Assembly: GCF_017833525.1 (NCBI RefSeq)
Contig: NZ_JAFICD010000002.1
Span: forward strand, 620,001-684,000
Direction of reading: 5' to 3'
DNA: 64,000 nucleotides
Origin: Duganella sp. 1411
Lineage (GTDB): Bacteria; Pseudomonadota; Gammaproteobacteria; Burkholderiales; Burkholderiaceae_D
Below the pieces are notes generated by a model. That model had not been told where the DNA came from. It saw only the letters and a program-made list of their open reading frames with translations, and did not search any database. The position numbers and the translations under genes were made by a program. Positions 47,983 through 59,424 of this stretch are shown piece after piece (position 1 is the stretch's first letter; the number at the start of each line of letters is the position of its first letter).

Positions 47983-49932
47983 ATGAAATCGCGCCTTACC
48001 GCCCTTGCCTTCGCTCTCCACACACTCGCCCTGGGCGGGCTTAGCGGCCACGCCCACGCCGCCGCCGACGTGCCGGCCAAATACAATTTGCGCGAGCACT
48101 ACACCAAGTTCGAATACCGCATCCCGATGCGCGACGGCGCGCGCCTGTTCACCGCCGTCTATGTACCCAAGGACGCCAGCAAGCCCTATCCCTTCCTGAT
48201 GGAACGCACGCCCTACAGCGCCGGCGTCGATATCGACGACGAGCTGCACTATGGTGTCGATTTCTACCCCGACCAGGTCGGGCCGTCGCCCGAGTTCGAG
48301 CAGAGCGGCTATATCTTCGTGCAACAGGATGTGCGCGGACGTTACATGTCCGAGGGCAAGTGGCAGGAAATGACGCCGCACGTCAACGCCAGGCGCGCCA
48401 AAGGCGAAGGCAACGAAAGCGAGGACATGCACGATACCGTCGAATGGCTGCTGAAGAACGTGCCCAACAACAATGGCAAGGTCGGCATCCTCGGCACCTC
48501 GTATCCCGGCTTCTATACCTCGGCCAGCATCATCGACTCGCATCCGGCCATCAAGGCCGCCTCGCCGCAGGCACCGGTCACCAACCTGTACATGAACGAC
48601 GATTCGTACCACGGCGGCGCCTTCATGCTGGCGGCGAACTTCGACTTTTACGCCGCCTTCGTGGACGTGCCCAACCCGACGCCGCTGCCCAAAAGCTGGA
48701 CCCGCTTCGACTACGGCACCGCCGACGGCTACGAGTTTTTCCTGTCGCATCTGACGCTGTCGAACATTGCCAACACGATGACGCAGAACCAGCGCGCGCT
48801 GCTCATGCCCAACATCGAACACGCGACCTACGACGATTACTGGAAAGCGCGCAACGTCGCGCCGCACCTGAAGAACATCAAGGCCGCCGTGCTGACGGTG
48901 GGCGGCTGGTACGACGCCGAAGACCTGCAAGGGCCGCTGACCACCTATAGCTCGATCAAGCGCAACAATCCCGGCATCTACAGCGGCCTGGTGATGGGCC
49001 CGTGGGCGCACGGCGGCTGGAACCGCTACGAAGGCAAAAGCCTGGGCCACGTGCAGTTCGACGCGAAAACCGGCGATTACTTCCGCAGCAAGATCGAATT
49101 CCCGTTCTTCGAGCAGCACCTGAAAGGCGTGGCCAACAAAAACGCGGCGGAGGTGTACGCGTTTGAAACGGGCAGCAACGTGTGGCGCAACTACGCGGCG
49201 TGGCCGCCGGCGCAGGCCCAGACCCGCACGCTCTACCTCGGTCCGAACGGCACGCTCGACTGGAAGCAGCCGGCCGCCGGCGACGCCCAGGCCTTCGACG
49301 AATATGTGGCCGATCCGCGCAAGCCGGTGCCATACACCGCCTATCCCGCCACCGGCGTGCCCAAGGAATACATGGTGGGCGACCAGCGCTTCGCCTCCAC
49401 GCGCCCGGACGTGCTGACCTACCGCAGCGAGGTGCTGGAAGAGGACGTGACCTTGAGCGGCCCGGTCAAGCCGCGCCTGTTCGTCTCCACCACCGGCACC
49501 GACGCCGACTGGGTCGTCAAGCTGATCGACGTATATCCGCCCAGCTATCCCAACGGCGGCCAGGGCGACGAACACCGCACCGACGTGCCCAAGCCGACGC
49601 TGACCATGGCCGGCTACCAGCAACTGGTGCGCGGCGACCCGCTGCGCGGCAAGTTCCGCAACGGCTTCGACAATCCGCAGCCGTTCACGCCCGGCAAGGT
49701 CGAGACGGTCAACTACAGCATGGCCGACGTCAACCACACGTTCCGGCGCGGCCACCGCATCATGGTGCAGATCCAAAGTTCATGGTTCCCGCTGGTGGAT
49801 TTGAATCCGCAAACGTTTGTCGATATTCCCAAAGCCAAGCCGGAGGACTTCCAGAAGGCGACGCAGCGGGTCTATCACGCGCCGTCGATGTACTCGGGCA
49901 TCGAAGTGCGCTTGTTGCCGGCAACGCGGTGA
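47983..49932 (+). CDS. Exported CocE/NonD family hydrolase
   Basis: A 649-residue secreted hydrolase of the CocE/NonD group, which includes cocaine esterase, X-Pro dipeptidyl peptidases and glutaryl-7-aminocephalosporanic acylases. A signal peptide covers about residues 1-28 (ALAFALHTLALGGLSGHAHA). The catalytic fold shows RIPMRDGARLFTAVYVPKD, QQDVRGRYMSEGKW, GILGTSYPGFYTS with Ser173 and LVMGPWAHGGWN with the likely His. The C-terminal jelly-roll part follows (VTLSGPVKPRLFVSTTGTDADWVVKLIDVYP). The frame upstream reaches 47914, but AAGGA before ATG 47983 and the signal peptide decide the start. The substrate is unknown; a peptidase or amide/ester hydrolase role is likely. Confidence 0.92.
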   Translation: MKSRLTALAFALHTLALGGLSGHAHAAADVPAKYNLREHYTKFEYRIPMRDGARLFTAVYVPKDASKPYPFLMERTPYSAGVDIDDELHYGVDFYPDQVGPSPEFEQSGYIFVQQDVRGRYMSEGKWQEMTPHVNARRAKGEGNESEDMHDTVEWLLKNVPNNNGKVGILGTSYPGFYTSASIIDSHPAIKAASPQAPVTNLYMNDDSYHGGAFMLAANFDFYAAFVDVPNPTPLPKSWTRFDYGTADGYEFFLSHLTLSNIANTMTQNQRALLMPNIEHATYDDYWKARNVAPHLKNIKAAVLTVGGWYDAEDLQGPLTTYSSIKRNNPGIYSGLVMGPWAHGGWNRYEGKSLGHVQFDAKTGDYFRSKIEFPFFEQHLKGVANKNAAEVYAFETGSNVWRNYAAWPPAQAQTRTLYLGPNGTLDWKQPAAGDAQAFDEYVADPRKPVPYTAYPATGVPKEYMVGDQRFASTRPDVLTYRSEVLEEDVTLSGPVKPRLFVSTTGTDADWVVKLIDVYPPSYPNGGQGDEHRTDVPKPTLTMAGYQQLVRGDPLRGKFRNGFDNPQPFTPGKVETVNYSMADVNHTFRRGHRIMVQIQSSWFPLVDLNPQTFVDIPKAKPEDFQKATQRVYHAPSMYSGIEVRLLPATR

Positions 49933-49975
49933 GTTGACGTGGATTCTTGCGTTGCTAGCATCTTAGGAGCATAAT

Positions 49976-49994
49976 TGTAATGATAATTATTCCT
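49976..49994 (+). promoter_or_regulatory. Fur-box-like site before the siderophore receptor
   Basis: TGTAATGATAATTATTCCT matches 13 of 19 positions of the Fur consensus by hand alignment, with the central TAATGATAAT exact. It lies 63 bases before the receptor start, a proper place for iron repression. Confidence 0.72.
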
Positions 49995-50057
49995 ATTTAG
50001 CCAGCGAAGCGTCGTGCGACCCAAGTAGCCAGCCAGCAACCACTACAAGGGACTCAC

Positions 50058-52157
50058 ATGACACTGACCAAGACCCCGCTGGCCTTGCTGCTGGCCAGCC
50101 TCTCCTTTTCCAACACCGCGCTGGCGCAGGCCGGCGCGGTATCCGACCAGACCATGCCGGTCGTGACCGTCAGCGGCGAGGCCGAAGGCTACCGCCCAAC
50201 CACCTCCACCACCGGCACCAAGATCGACGCGCCGCTGCGCGATATCCCCCAAACCATCAACGTGGTGCCGCAGGAACTGCTGCGCGACCAGGGCGCGCGC
50301 TCGATGCAGGACGTGCTCAAGGCCGTGCCCGGCATCGGCCTGTCGACCGGCGACGGCCAGCGCGACCAGGTCACGATACGCGGCTTTAGCGCCATCAGCG
50401 ACCAGTTTGTCGACGGAATGCGCGACGATGCGCTGTATTTCCGCGATCTGTCGAATGTCGAGCAGGTCGAGGTCATCAAGGGGCCCGCTTCGGTGCTGTA
50501 TGGCCGCGGGTCGTCCGGCGGCATGATCAACCGCATCACCAAGAAGCCGGGCGTCGACCGCAGCGAAGTCAGCCTGCAAGTGGGCCGCTGGGGCCAGAAA
50601 CGCGGCGAATTCGACCTCGCGCGCAATCTGACCGACAGCGGCGTGGCCTTCCGCGTGACCGGCGCGGCCGAGGAGTCGGACAGCTACCGCGACCAGCAAT
50701 TCCTCAAACGCCAAGCGCTGGCGCCGTCGGTGCAATTCAAGCTCGGCGCCAACACGCTGTTGCTGCTGCAGGCGGAATATCTGAAGGACAAGCGCTTGAC
50801 GGACTTCGGCATCCCCTCTTACCAGGGACGCGCCGTCGACGTGCCGGCCAGCACTTATTACGGCGCCGCCAACGCCGAAGACTTCGACTACAGCGAATCG
50901 ACAGTGAAAGCTTACGGTTTCACCTTGGATCACCGCTTCAACCGGCAACTGTCGATCCGCAACGCCTTCCGCCACTACGACTACACGCTCGATCGCAACA
51001 ATACGCTGGTCGGCTCGGTCAACGAGGCGGCGCGCACCGCCTCCCTCACCCGTGGCAACGTCGCGCGCGACGAGGATGGCTATTCCAACCAGACCGAGCT
51101 GACCCAACTGGCCGAATTGGCCGGAATGCAGCATCAGATCCTGTACGGCGTGGAATTCGGCAAGCAGAACAAGAACCAGCTGGTGCGCTCGCAAGCCAAT
51201 GTGGCGACCGTGTCGTTGTTTAACCCGGTCAACCCGGTGGTGCCCTTCACCGCCGGCGGCGCGCCGACGTCGAATAACCTGGGCATATTCAAAATCGCCA
51301 GCGCTTATTTGCAAGACATGGTGACCTTGGCGCCTGAATGGAAAGCGCTGGCCGGCATACGCTACGACCGGTTTGAACAAGAGAATGTCGAGCGGCGCGC
51401 TGGCGTGCCGAATGTCAGCCGCACCGACCGCAAGTGGAGTCCGCGCGCGGGGCTGGTTTATCAGCCAAGCACGGTGCAATCGTATTATGCGTCGTTCAGC
51501 CGGTCGTTCCAGCCATCTGGCGAGGGCTTTGCTTTAACCACCGCCAATGCCCAGATCGCACCGGAGATTACCAAGAACAAGGAAGTCGGCGCCAAATACG
51601 ACTTATTCGACGGCCGCGCATCGGCCGGCGTATCGTTATTCCGGCTGGAACGCACCAATATTAAAACCACCGATCCATTGACGCAGCGGCTTCTGCCACT
51701 TGGAACTCAGCGCACGCAAGGTGTGGAGCTGACATTTAATGGGGATCTGGGTAATGGCTGGAATACCTGGGTTGGTTATTCTTATCTGGATGCTGAAATG
51801 ATTTCCTCCATCGCGCGCGACGATGGCCAGGCTGTACAAGGAAAACGTCCGACATTAACGCCTAAGCACAGCGCGAATTTCTGGGTGAGTAAAGCTTTGG
51901 CAGGGCATTTCGGCGTTGGCGGTGGCGTGAATTACGTCGGTTACCGTTTCGCTAATCCGGGCAATACCGTGACGCTGCCGAGTTACGTGACGGCGGATGC
52001 GATGGCTTATTATCGACATCGCGGTATCGATCTGACTTTGAATTTAATGAACCTATTTGACCGCGCATATATTGTGGCGGGGCACGGTAGCAGCAAAAAC
52101 TTGAACCTGCCGGGCGCGCCCCGCTCGTTGCAGCTGACAGCCCGCTACCGCTTCTAA
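50058..52157 (+). CDS. TonB-dependent siderophore receptor
   Basis: A 699-residue outer-membrane receptor for ferric siderophores. A signal peptide (LALLLASLSFSNTALA) is followed by a possible TonB-box region (MPVVTVSGE). The plug domain has LRDIPQTINVVPQELLRDQGARSMQDVLKAVPGIGL, QVTIRGFSAISDQFVDGMRDDA and VIKGPASVLYGRGSSGGMINRITKKP, as in the FhuE/Fiu/FpvA type. The barrel ends with the final strand LQLTARYRF, closing on Phe. The upstream Fur-box-like site supports iron control. The segment from about 51480 onward has lower GC than the first half. No siderophore synthesis genes are close, so it may serve foreign siderophores. Confidence 0.94.
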   Translation: MTLTKTPLALLLASLSFSNTALAQAGAVSDQTMPVVTVSGEAEGYRPTTSTTGTKIDAPLRDIPQTINVVPQELLRDQGARSMQDVLKAVPGIGLSTGDGQRDQVTIRGFSAISDQFVDGMRDDALYFRDLSNVEQVEVIKGPASVLYGRGSSGGMINRITKKPGVDRSEVSLQVGRWGQKRGEFDLARNLTDSGVAFRVTGAAEESDSYRDQQFLKRQALAPSVQFKLGANTLLLLQAEYLKDKRLTDFGIPSYQGRAVDVPASTYYGAANAEDFDYSESTVKAYGFTLDHRFNRQLSIRNAFRHYDYTLDRNNTLVGSVNEAARTASLTRGNVARDEDGYSNQTELTQLAELAGMQHQILYGVEFGKQNKNQLVRSQANVATVSLFNPVNPVVPFTAGGAPTSNNLGIFKIASAYLQDMVTLAPEWKALAGIRYDRFEQENVERRAGVPNVSRTDRKWSPRAGLVYQPSTVQSYYASFSRSFQPSGEGFALTTANAQIAPEITKNKEVGAKYDLFDGRASAGVSLFRLERTNIKTTDPLTQRLLPLGTQRTQGVELTFNGDLGNGWNTWVGYSYLDAEMISSIARDDGQAVQGKRPTLTPKHSANFWVSKALAGHFGVGGGVNYVGYRFANPGNTVTLPSYVTADAMAYYRHRGIDLTLNLMNLFDRAYIVAGHGSSKNLNLPGAPRSLQLTARYRF

Positions 52158-52164
52158 GCCAACA

Positions 52165-52204
52165 CATGCCAGAAATCGGTGCATTCACGCCAATTTCTGG
52201 CATG
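52165..52204. other. Stem-loop after the siderophore receptor gene
   Basis: CATGCCAGAAAT (52165-52176) pairs perfectly with ATTTCTGGCATG (52193-52204), a 12-bp stem around a 16-base loop. There is no T-run, so it may be a terminator of low strength or an mRNA-stabilising hairpin between convergent genes. Confidence 0.55.
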
Positions 52205-52254
52205 GAACTGTCGCCCGGGATCTTCCCGGATATACTGGTTCCAAGGTTCAGCTG

Positions 52255-53247
52255 TTAAGGACAAGGACCAAACTTAGTGATACCCGATGGTCCGTTGGAC
52301 GACGCATACATCCGATAAAGATAGGCGGTATGGCCTGGATTTCGTGTATCCGGACCGCCAGCAGCGACCATCGCATTGTTATGCGCATCCCAGGCGGCAA
52401 ATTGCGTTGCCTTCTCAGAGGCAGTGTAATTTATCGGCAATCCGGGAATGTTAGGTGTCACCTGAGTGTTACCAGCGCTGGCAAAATAACCGACCCATTG
52501 AATCGTCCTGATGCATCGAGTGAGAGAGCTATTTGCGTAGTCTTGCAGAGCGTGGGTAACTGCCAGGCCAGTTGTGTAATGGTCTTCATGATCAGGGTGG
52601 ACGTAAGGGCCTGGTCCATCAAAAAACTCTGGAATATTCACCCATGTATCGGTTGAATCTTGTTCACGCACAATTAATGCGCGAAGAAAAGTCTTCAGTG
52701 CGTACCAATTGAAGGTTCTCAAACCGTCAACAGAGGATATCGTTAGGTTCGGATTGAGAATAGACTGATTCCTGAACCAATAGAAGCCACTTTTCGTCGG
52801 ATACCCGTCGACTAATCGGATGTTATACATGATAACATTACTGCCCGGTGTACCGATCTCGGTCCGCTGAATTGTCTTTCCGTCGATCACGACATTGGTA
52901 ACATTATCCGAGGTCGCGTTTCTGCCCGTCAGTCCGAACCAATACTTTAGCGAGGCGGCATGTCCTTTTTCTCGCGTCAAATAGTATGGATTATTCAAAG
53001 GATTGGGAACGCCGGGGTACACTCCCGCGCCTTGCACGACATAACTATTTTCGTCGCCGACATAAGACCCGGTTGTCATTACGACAAAGACCACTTTGGC
53101 GTTTGACTGGACATCGTAAGCAGCGTTCCGCCCCATAAATAATTCGACATCATCCGCATGAGCCCCAAAATAAAACGACGTGGCTTGCGCGAGCCCGGAT
53201 CCGACCAATAGAGATAAAATAACCGCGTAACGTCCCAGCTTAAACAT
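52255..53247 (-). CDS. Exported PIG-L family deacetylase
   Basis: A 330-residue secreted PIG-L (LmbE-like) protein. A signal peptide covers about residues 1-23 (YAVILSLLVGSGLAQATS). The catalytic N-terminal motif reads GAHADDVEL (His30, Asp32, Asp33; normally AHPDD) and the second metal-site segment is YVHPDHEDHYTTG, so the zinc site looks complete. Family members remove acetyl from N-acetylglucosamine derivatives or related amides. GC content is clearly lower than in neighbouring genes, suggesting recent acquisition. The start at 53247 is supported by AAGGA 6 bases upstream, with the frame open to 53286. The substrate is unknown; a cell-wall or polysaccharide GlcNAc is plausible. Confidence 0.88.
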   Translation of the reverse strand: MFKLGRYAVILSLLVGSGLAQATSFYFGAHADDVELFMGRNAAYDVQSNAKVVFVVMTTGSYVGDENSYVVQGAGVYPGVPNPLNNPYYLTREKGHAASLKYWFGLTGRNATSDNVTNVVIDGKTIQRTEIGTPGSNVIMYNIRLVDGYPTKSGFYWFRNQSILNPNLTISSVDGLRTFNWYALKTFLRALIVREQDSTDTWVNIPEFFDGPGPYVHPDHEDHYTTGLAVTHALQDYANSSLTRCIRTIQWVGYFASAGNTQVTPNIPGLPINYTASEKATQFAAWDAHNNAMVAAGGPDTRNPGHTAYLYRMYASSNGPSGITKFGPCP

Positions 53248-53420
53248 GATTATTCCTTCAAAATTAAAGAAGTAACAATCTACCATGAAAAATCACAATT
53301 TTGTAAAATTATATATCTAATCTTGTAACACAAAAATTGTCTGCACTGCAGTCTCACCCACCTGCGGGGAGAGAGCCGTCCACCCGATGACGAAAAGCAA
53401 TTTTCTGTAATATGAGATAT

Positions 53421-53497
<77 letters not shown>

Positions 53498-53529
53498 AGA
53501 TAACACGACGAGAACTCGTCGCGGAAATG

Positions 53530-53558
53530 AAAAACGGGTTGTCTAGGACAACCCGTTT
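53530..53558 (-). terminator. Terminator between tRNA-Pro and tRNA-Arg
   Basis: AAACGGGTTGTC pairs perfectly with GACAACCCGTTT over 12 bp with a 3-base loop, followed on the minus strand by T. Its position right after tRNA-Pro indicates that this tRNA is terminated separately, with tRNA-Arg having its own promoter or arising from read-through. Confidence 0.83.
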
Positions 53559-53566
53559 AGTGTTTT

Positions 53567-53643
53567 TGGTCGGAGTACAAGGATTCGAACCTTGGACCCC
53601 CTGGTCCCAAACCAGGTGCGCTACCGGGCTGCGCTACACTCCG
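53567..53643 (-). tRNA. tRNA-Pro (TGG)
   Basis: A 77-base tRNA on the minus strand with encoded CCA. The acceptor CGGAGTG pairs with the 3' TACTCCG, with a G-T pair. The anticodon stem CCTGG/CCAGG holds the loop TTTGGGA with anticodon TGG, and the T loop reads GGTTCGAATCC. It lies 70 bases beyond the end of glmM. Confidence 0.97.
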
Positions 53644-53713
53644 AAGACAGCATTCTAACGCCTGGCGCCCTCGCCGTCAATGAAAGGGCCGGCTTAATCT
53701 TTCATTGCTGAAT

Positions 53714-55063
53714 TTACGCCGCCAGTTGCGCCTCGACCTTGTCGGCGATGCGCTGCGCCATCGAATCCGCATCCTTGGCGTTTCGTGCTTCGACCATCAC
53801 GCGGATCAAAGGTTCCGTGCCGGACGCGCGGATCAGCACGCGGCCGCTGCCGGCCAGTTCGTGCTCGACCTTTTCCTTTTCAGCCACCATGGCGACGTTC
53901 TTGGTCCAGTCGAAACCCGGCGCCACGCGCACATTGACCAGGGTCTGCGGGAACAGCACCAGCTCCGCCGTGCACTCTTCCAGCGACTTGCCGGCGCGCT
54001 TAAGCGCCGACAGCACTTGCAGCGCCGAGATGATGCCGTCGCCGGTGGTGTGCTTGTCCAGACACAGCAGATGGCCCGAGCCTTCGCCGCCGAGCAGCCA
54101 GCCCTTGTCCTGCATGACTTCGAGCACATAGCGGTCGCCGACCTTGGCGCGGGCGAAGCCGACGCCCTGCTCCTTCAGCGCGACCTCGACCGCCATATTG
54201 GTCATCAGGGTGCCGACCGCGCCGGCCACCGGGCCGGTGGCCATGCGGTCCTTGACCATCAGGTACAGCAACTCGTCGCCGTTGTAGAGGCGGCCGTTGG
54301 CGTCGCACATGATCAGGCGGTCGGCGTCGCCGTCCAGTGCGATGCCGAGGTCGGCGCCGTGGGCGCGCACCGCCGCCGCCATCGCCTCGGGCGCGGTGGC
54401 GCCGTGGCCGAGGTTGATGTTGAAGCCGTCCGGCTTGTTGCCGATGGCGATCACCTCGGCGCCGAGCTCGTGGAACACGTGCGGGGCGATGTTGTAGGCG
54501 GCGCCGTGCGCGCAGTCGACCACCAGCTTCAGGCCGCGCAGGTCCAGCTCGTTCGGGAAGGTGCTCTTGCAAAATTCGATGTAGCGGCCCTGGGCGTCGT
54601 CGAGGCGCTTGGCGCGGCCCAGTTTTTCCGACGCCACGCAGTCCATCGGCATGTCCAGCGCCGCTTCGATATCGAGCTCGACCGCGTCGGGCAGCTTGGT
54701 GCCCTGGTCCGAGAAGAATTTGATGCCGTTGTCCTGGAACGGGTTGTGCGACGCCGAGATCACCACGCCGGCCGACAGGCGCAGCGCGCGCGTCAGGTAG
54801 GCGATCGCCGGGGTCGGCATCGGGCCGGCCAGCATGACGTCGACGCCGGCCGCCGAGAAGCCGGCCTCCAGCGCCGCCTCCAGCATGTAGCCTGAAATGC
54901 GCGTGTCCTTGCCGATCAGGACGGTGGGCCGCTTGCCGCCGGTGCGGGCGCCGGCCAGCACCTTGCCGGCCGCGTAGCCGAGTCGCATGACGAAGTCGGG
55001 CGTGATCGGCGATACACCCACCAGACCGCGGATACCATCGGTGCCAAAATATTTACGTGCCAT
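53714..55063 (-). CDS. glmM: Phosphoglucosamine mutase
   Basis: GlmM converts glucosamine-6-phosphate to glucosamine-1-phosphate for UDP-GlcNAc, needed for peptidoglycan and lipid A. The 449-residue protein starts [10 protein letters not shown] and has the phosphoserine loop [19 protein letters not shown], the magnesium-binding loop [13 protein letters not shown], the sugar-binding GGEGSGHLL and the phosphate-binding [14 protein letters not shown]. Length and motifs are exactly as expected. It follows folP by 45 bases on the minus strand in the conserved ftsH-folP-glmM cluster. Confidence is very high. Confidence 0.98.
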   Translation of the reverse strand: MARKYFGTDGIRGLVGVSPITPDFVMRLGYAAGKVLAGARTGGKRPTVLIGKDTRISGYMLEAALEAGFSAAGVDVMLAGPMPTPAIAYLTRALRLSAGVVISASHNPFQDNGIKFFSDQGTKLPDAVELDIEAALDMPMDCVASEKLGRAKRLDDAQGRYIEFCKSTFPNELDLRGLKLVVDCAHGAAYNIAPHVFHELGAEVIAIGNKPDGFNINLGHGATAPEAMAAAVRAHGADLGIALDGDADRLIMCDANGRLYNGDELLYLMVKDRMATGPVAGAVGTLMTNMAVEVALKEQGVGFARAKVGDRYVLEVMQDKGWLLGGEGSGHLLCLDKHTTGDGIISALQVLSALKRAGKSLEECTAELVLFPQTLVNVRVAPGFDWTKNVAMVAEKEKVEHELAGSGRVLIRASGTEPLIRVMVEARNAKDADSMAQRIADKVEAQLAA

Positions 55064-55108
55064 GTTGTGTGCTCTTTATCGTCGGTTATTGTTATTGAAT
55101 TATTGGTT

Positions 55109-55948
55109 TTACTGTGCCGCCTGCCACACCTTGAGGGCGTCGACCGTTTCGACGACGTCGTGCACGCGGACGATCGCCGCCCCGTGCGCCACCGCCGCCA
55201 GCGCGCCGCCGACGCTGCCGGCCATGCGCCGCTCGACCGGCTTGCCGGTGACCGCGCCGACCATCGATTTGCGCGACAGGCCGGCCAGCAGCGGCATGTC
55301 CAGCTCGGCGATCAGGCGCCCGGTGGCCCTCAACAAGGCGTAATTATGCTCCACCGTCTTCCCAAAGCCAAAGCCGGGATCGATACACAGTCGACGGGGA
55401 TCAATTCCCGATGCGATCATGACATCGATCCGTTCTCGCAGGAAAGTGATGACCTCGGCGACGACGTCCGTGTACGACGGGGCCAGCTGCATGTGTTGCG
55501 GATCGGACTGCATGTGCATGATACACAGCGCGCAATCGCTGTCGCGCACCGCCTCCAGCGCGCCGGGCGCGCGGAAGCCGTTGATGTCGTTGATCATGTC
55601 GACGCCGGCGATGATCGCTTCGCGCATCACTTGCGGCTTGTAGGTGTCGACCGAGATCGCCGGCCCCTGGTCGCGCAGCGCATACAGCACCGGCATCACG
55701 CGCCGCAGCTCGTCCTCCAGCGGCAGCGGCGGCGCGCCGGGACGGCTCGATTCGCCGCCGACGTCGATGATGTCGACGCCGCCCTCGATCATTTGCTCGG
55801 CGTGCGAGATGGCGAACTCCAGCGACTGGTGTTGGCCGCCGTCGGAAAACGAATCGGGCGTGACGTTAAGGATGCCCATCACGCGGGCGCGGGCGCCCTC
55901 GCCTTGCAACGGGTAATTGAATCGGCCGAACTGGAGTGTGGAGCGCAT
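55109..55948 (-). CDS. folP: Dihydropteroate synthase
   Basis: FolP joins 7,8-dihydropterin pyrophosphate and p-aminobenzoate to 7,8-dihydropteroate in folate synthesis and is the target of sulphonamides. The 279-residue TIM-barrel protein has VMGILNVTPDSFSDGGQH, EGGVDIIDVGGESSRPGA, DMINDINGFRAPG, LCIMHMQSDPQHM and the C-terminal VRVHDVVETVDAL. The loop residues that bind pABA and the pyrophosphate look standard. It is located between ftsH and glmM, 45 bases before glmM. Start at 55948 has no strong ribosome-binding site; coupling with ftsH is possible. Confidence 0.97.
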   Translation of the reverse strand: MRSTLQFGRFNYPLQGEGARARVMGILNVTPDSFSDGGQHQSLEFAISHAEQMIEGGVDIIDVGGESSRPGAPPLPLEDELRRVMPVLYALRDQGPAISVDTYKPQVMREAIIAGVDMINDINGFRAPGALEAVRDSDCALCIMHMQSDPQHMQLAPSYTDVVAEVITFLRERIDVMIASGIDPRRLCIDPGFGFGKTVEHNYALLRATGRLIAELDMPLLAGLSRKSMVGAVTGKPVERRMAGSVGGALAAVAHGAAIVRVHDVVETVDALKVWQAAQ

Positions 55949-56030
55949 GAAGAAAACGGAAGTGGGAATGAAAAAGGGCGAGGATCGCTCCTCACCCTAG
56001 TGTTTGCTAGCGGACCGCGCGGCCCACGAA

Positions 56031-57914
<1,884 letters not shown>

Positions 57915-58126
57915 GAAAACTCCTTGGATGCGGGGCGCATCTTTTAACCTAGGGCTAGAAACCCGATTTTACTCGTAATAAGCAGGCGGTGCCAGAAGCC
58001 CACCCGTGCGCAGGGGTCTAAACCCGGCGGAAAGGCACATTATTTGATCAAAATACAGTGCGGATCAAGACAAAAGTGCGCTTTCCTTGTTGGATGTGCG
58101 GCCCGCGCGGCAAAAAACAAGGGCGA

Positions 58127-58819
58127 TCAAGGGCGGAATTGCTCGGAATCTAACGGTTGCGCCGACGCCATGCCGTCGGTGGGGTTTTTCAGGCCACGGC
58201 CGAGCAGGAAAATCTCCGACGATTTGTCGCGGCTGGCTTTCGGTTTTTTCTGCACGACCGTTTTAAACTCTTGACGGAATTTCAAGACGATATCGTTAAA
58301 ACCCATGTCCTTAAAACATTTGACCAGCAGCGAGCCGTTTGGTTTCAAATGGGCTTGTGAAAATTCTATTGCCAGATCGATCAGGTGTTCCATGCGCGCG
58401 GCGTCGGCGCTGGCGATGCCGGACAGGTTGGGCGCCATATCCGATAACACAACGTCAACTTTGCGGCCCTGCACCACGTCCTCCAGCTGCTGCAGCACGT
58501 CCGGCTCGCGGAAATCGCCCTGGATGAAATGGAAGTCGGCGATCGGCTCCATCGGCAACATGTCGAGGCCGATCAGGGTGCCGTTGATGCCGCCGCCGTC
58601 CTTGCCGGCCAGCTTGCGGCGCACGTATTGGCCCCAGCTGCCGGGTGTGCAGCCGAGGTCGACGATGACCTGGTCGGGCTTGATCAGGTGCTCGTCCTCG
58701 TCGATCTCCTTGAGCTTGAACGCGGCGCGGGCGCGGTAGCCCTCTTTTTGCGCCAATTTCACGTAAGGGTCGTTAATGTGGTCGTGCAACCAGTTTTTGT
58801 TTAATTTCTTCTTCTTCAT
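58127..58819 (-). CDS. rlmE: 23S rRNA (uridine-2'-O-)-methyltransferase RlmE
   Basis: RlmE (FtsJ/RrmJ) methylates U2552 of 23S rRNA (E. coli numbering) on the 50S subunit using S-adenosylmethionine. The 230-residue protein has a basic start ([35 protein letters not shown]), where K of the conserved tetrad lies, then the SAM site [15 protein letters not shown], the Asp segment [12 protein letters not shown] and the GSLLVKCFK segment with Lys. It is upstream of ftsH in the same direction, as in many proteobacteria, and divergent from yhbY with a 43-base gap. Confidence 0.97.
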   Translation of the reverse strand: MKKKKLNKNWLHDHINDPYVKLAQKEGYRARAAFKLKEIDEDEHLIKPDQVIVDLGCTPGSWGQYVRRKLAGKDGGGINGTLIGLDMLPMEPIADFHFIQGDFREPDVLQQLEDVVQGRKVDVVLSDMAPNLSGIASADAARMEHLIDLAIEFSQAHLKPNGSLLVKCFKDMGFNDIVLKFRQEFKTVVQKKPKASRDKSSEIFLLGRGLKNPTDGMASAQPLDSEQFRP

Positions 58820-58862
58820 TCGCGTAGAATACTGCCTTTAAGGGAACCACTAAAAATTTATT

Positions 58863-59333
58863 ATGCTAAAACTTACACCCGTTGAGCGCAGCGCCCTGCG
58901 CGCCGAAGCTCACGCGCTCAAGCCCATCGTCCTGATCGGCGAAGCGGGATTGACCGCCAACGTCCTCAAGGAAATCGCCCTGGGCCTCGATTCGCACGGC
59001 CTGATCAAGGTCCGCGTGTTCGGCGACGACCGCGAGGCGCGCGCCGCCATGTACGACACCATCTGCGAGCAACTGGACGCGGCGCCGGTGCAGCACATCG
59101 GCAAGCTGCTGGTGCTGTACCGCCCGAAAGTGGAAACCACGAAGGAACGTTCGACGTCCGGCAAGGGCCTGCGCGAAGTGACCATCGTCAAGCCCAGCCC
59201 GAGCGGCACCAAGCGTCCGTCCGTGACCAAGGTGCTGTTGAAAGGGAATGAACGCGTCACGCAAGGCGGCAACATCAAGCGCGCCAAGCCGCTGCAGAAA
59301 TCCTCGAAGAAGAGCGCGTTGGGCTCGAAGTAA
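58863..59333 (+). CDS. yhbY: YhbY/CRM-domain RNA-binding protein
   Basis: A 156-residue protein with one CRM (YhbY) domain in residues 1-98: LTPVERSALRAEAHALKPIVLIGEAGLTANVLKEI, the GxxG loop near IGEAGLT, and HGLIKVRVFGDDREARAAM. YhbY associates with pre-50S ribosomal particles. A basic, low-complexity C-terminal tail of about 58 residues (KGLREVTIVKPSPSGTKR, KPLQKSSKKSALG) extends it beyond the usual length of about 97, as in other betaproteobacteria, and could add RNA contacts. It is divergent from rlmE, also a ribosome factor. It ends before a small palindrome. Confidence 0.95.
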   Translation: MLKLTPVERSALRAEAHALKPIVLIGEAGLTANVLKEIALGLDSHGLIKVRVFGDDREARAAMYDTICEQLDAAPVQHIGKLLVLYRPKVETTKERSTSGKGLREVTIVKPSPSGTKRPSVTKVLLKGNERVTQGGNIKRAKPLQKSSKKSALGSK

Positions 59334-59378
59334 TCGCGGTGCCGGCGGCACCCGCTGGAACCCGCACCCGGTTGGCGC

Positions 59379-59406
59379 GGGGTCGGACCCCAGGGGGTCC
59401 GACCCC
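59379..59406. repeat. Perfect 13-bp inverted repeat, GGGGTC family
   Basis: GGGGTCGGACCCC and GGGGTCCGACCCC are perfect inverted copies separated by two bases. It shares the outer GGGGTC with the longer elements at 12236 and 25265. It sits between convergent yhbY and the DUF4149 gene and could serve as a strong hairpin in either transcript. Confidence 0.85.
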
Positions 59407-59424
59407 ATCGTCTTAGGGTTAGTT

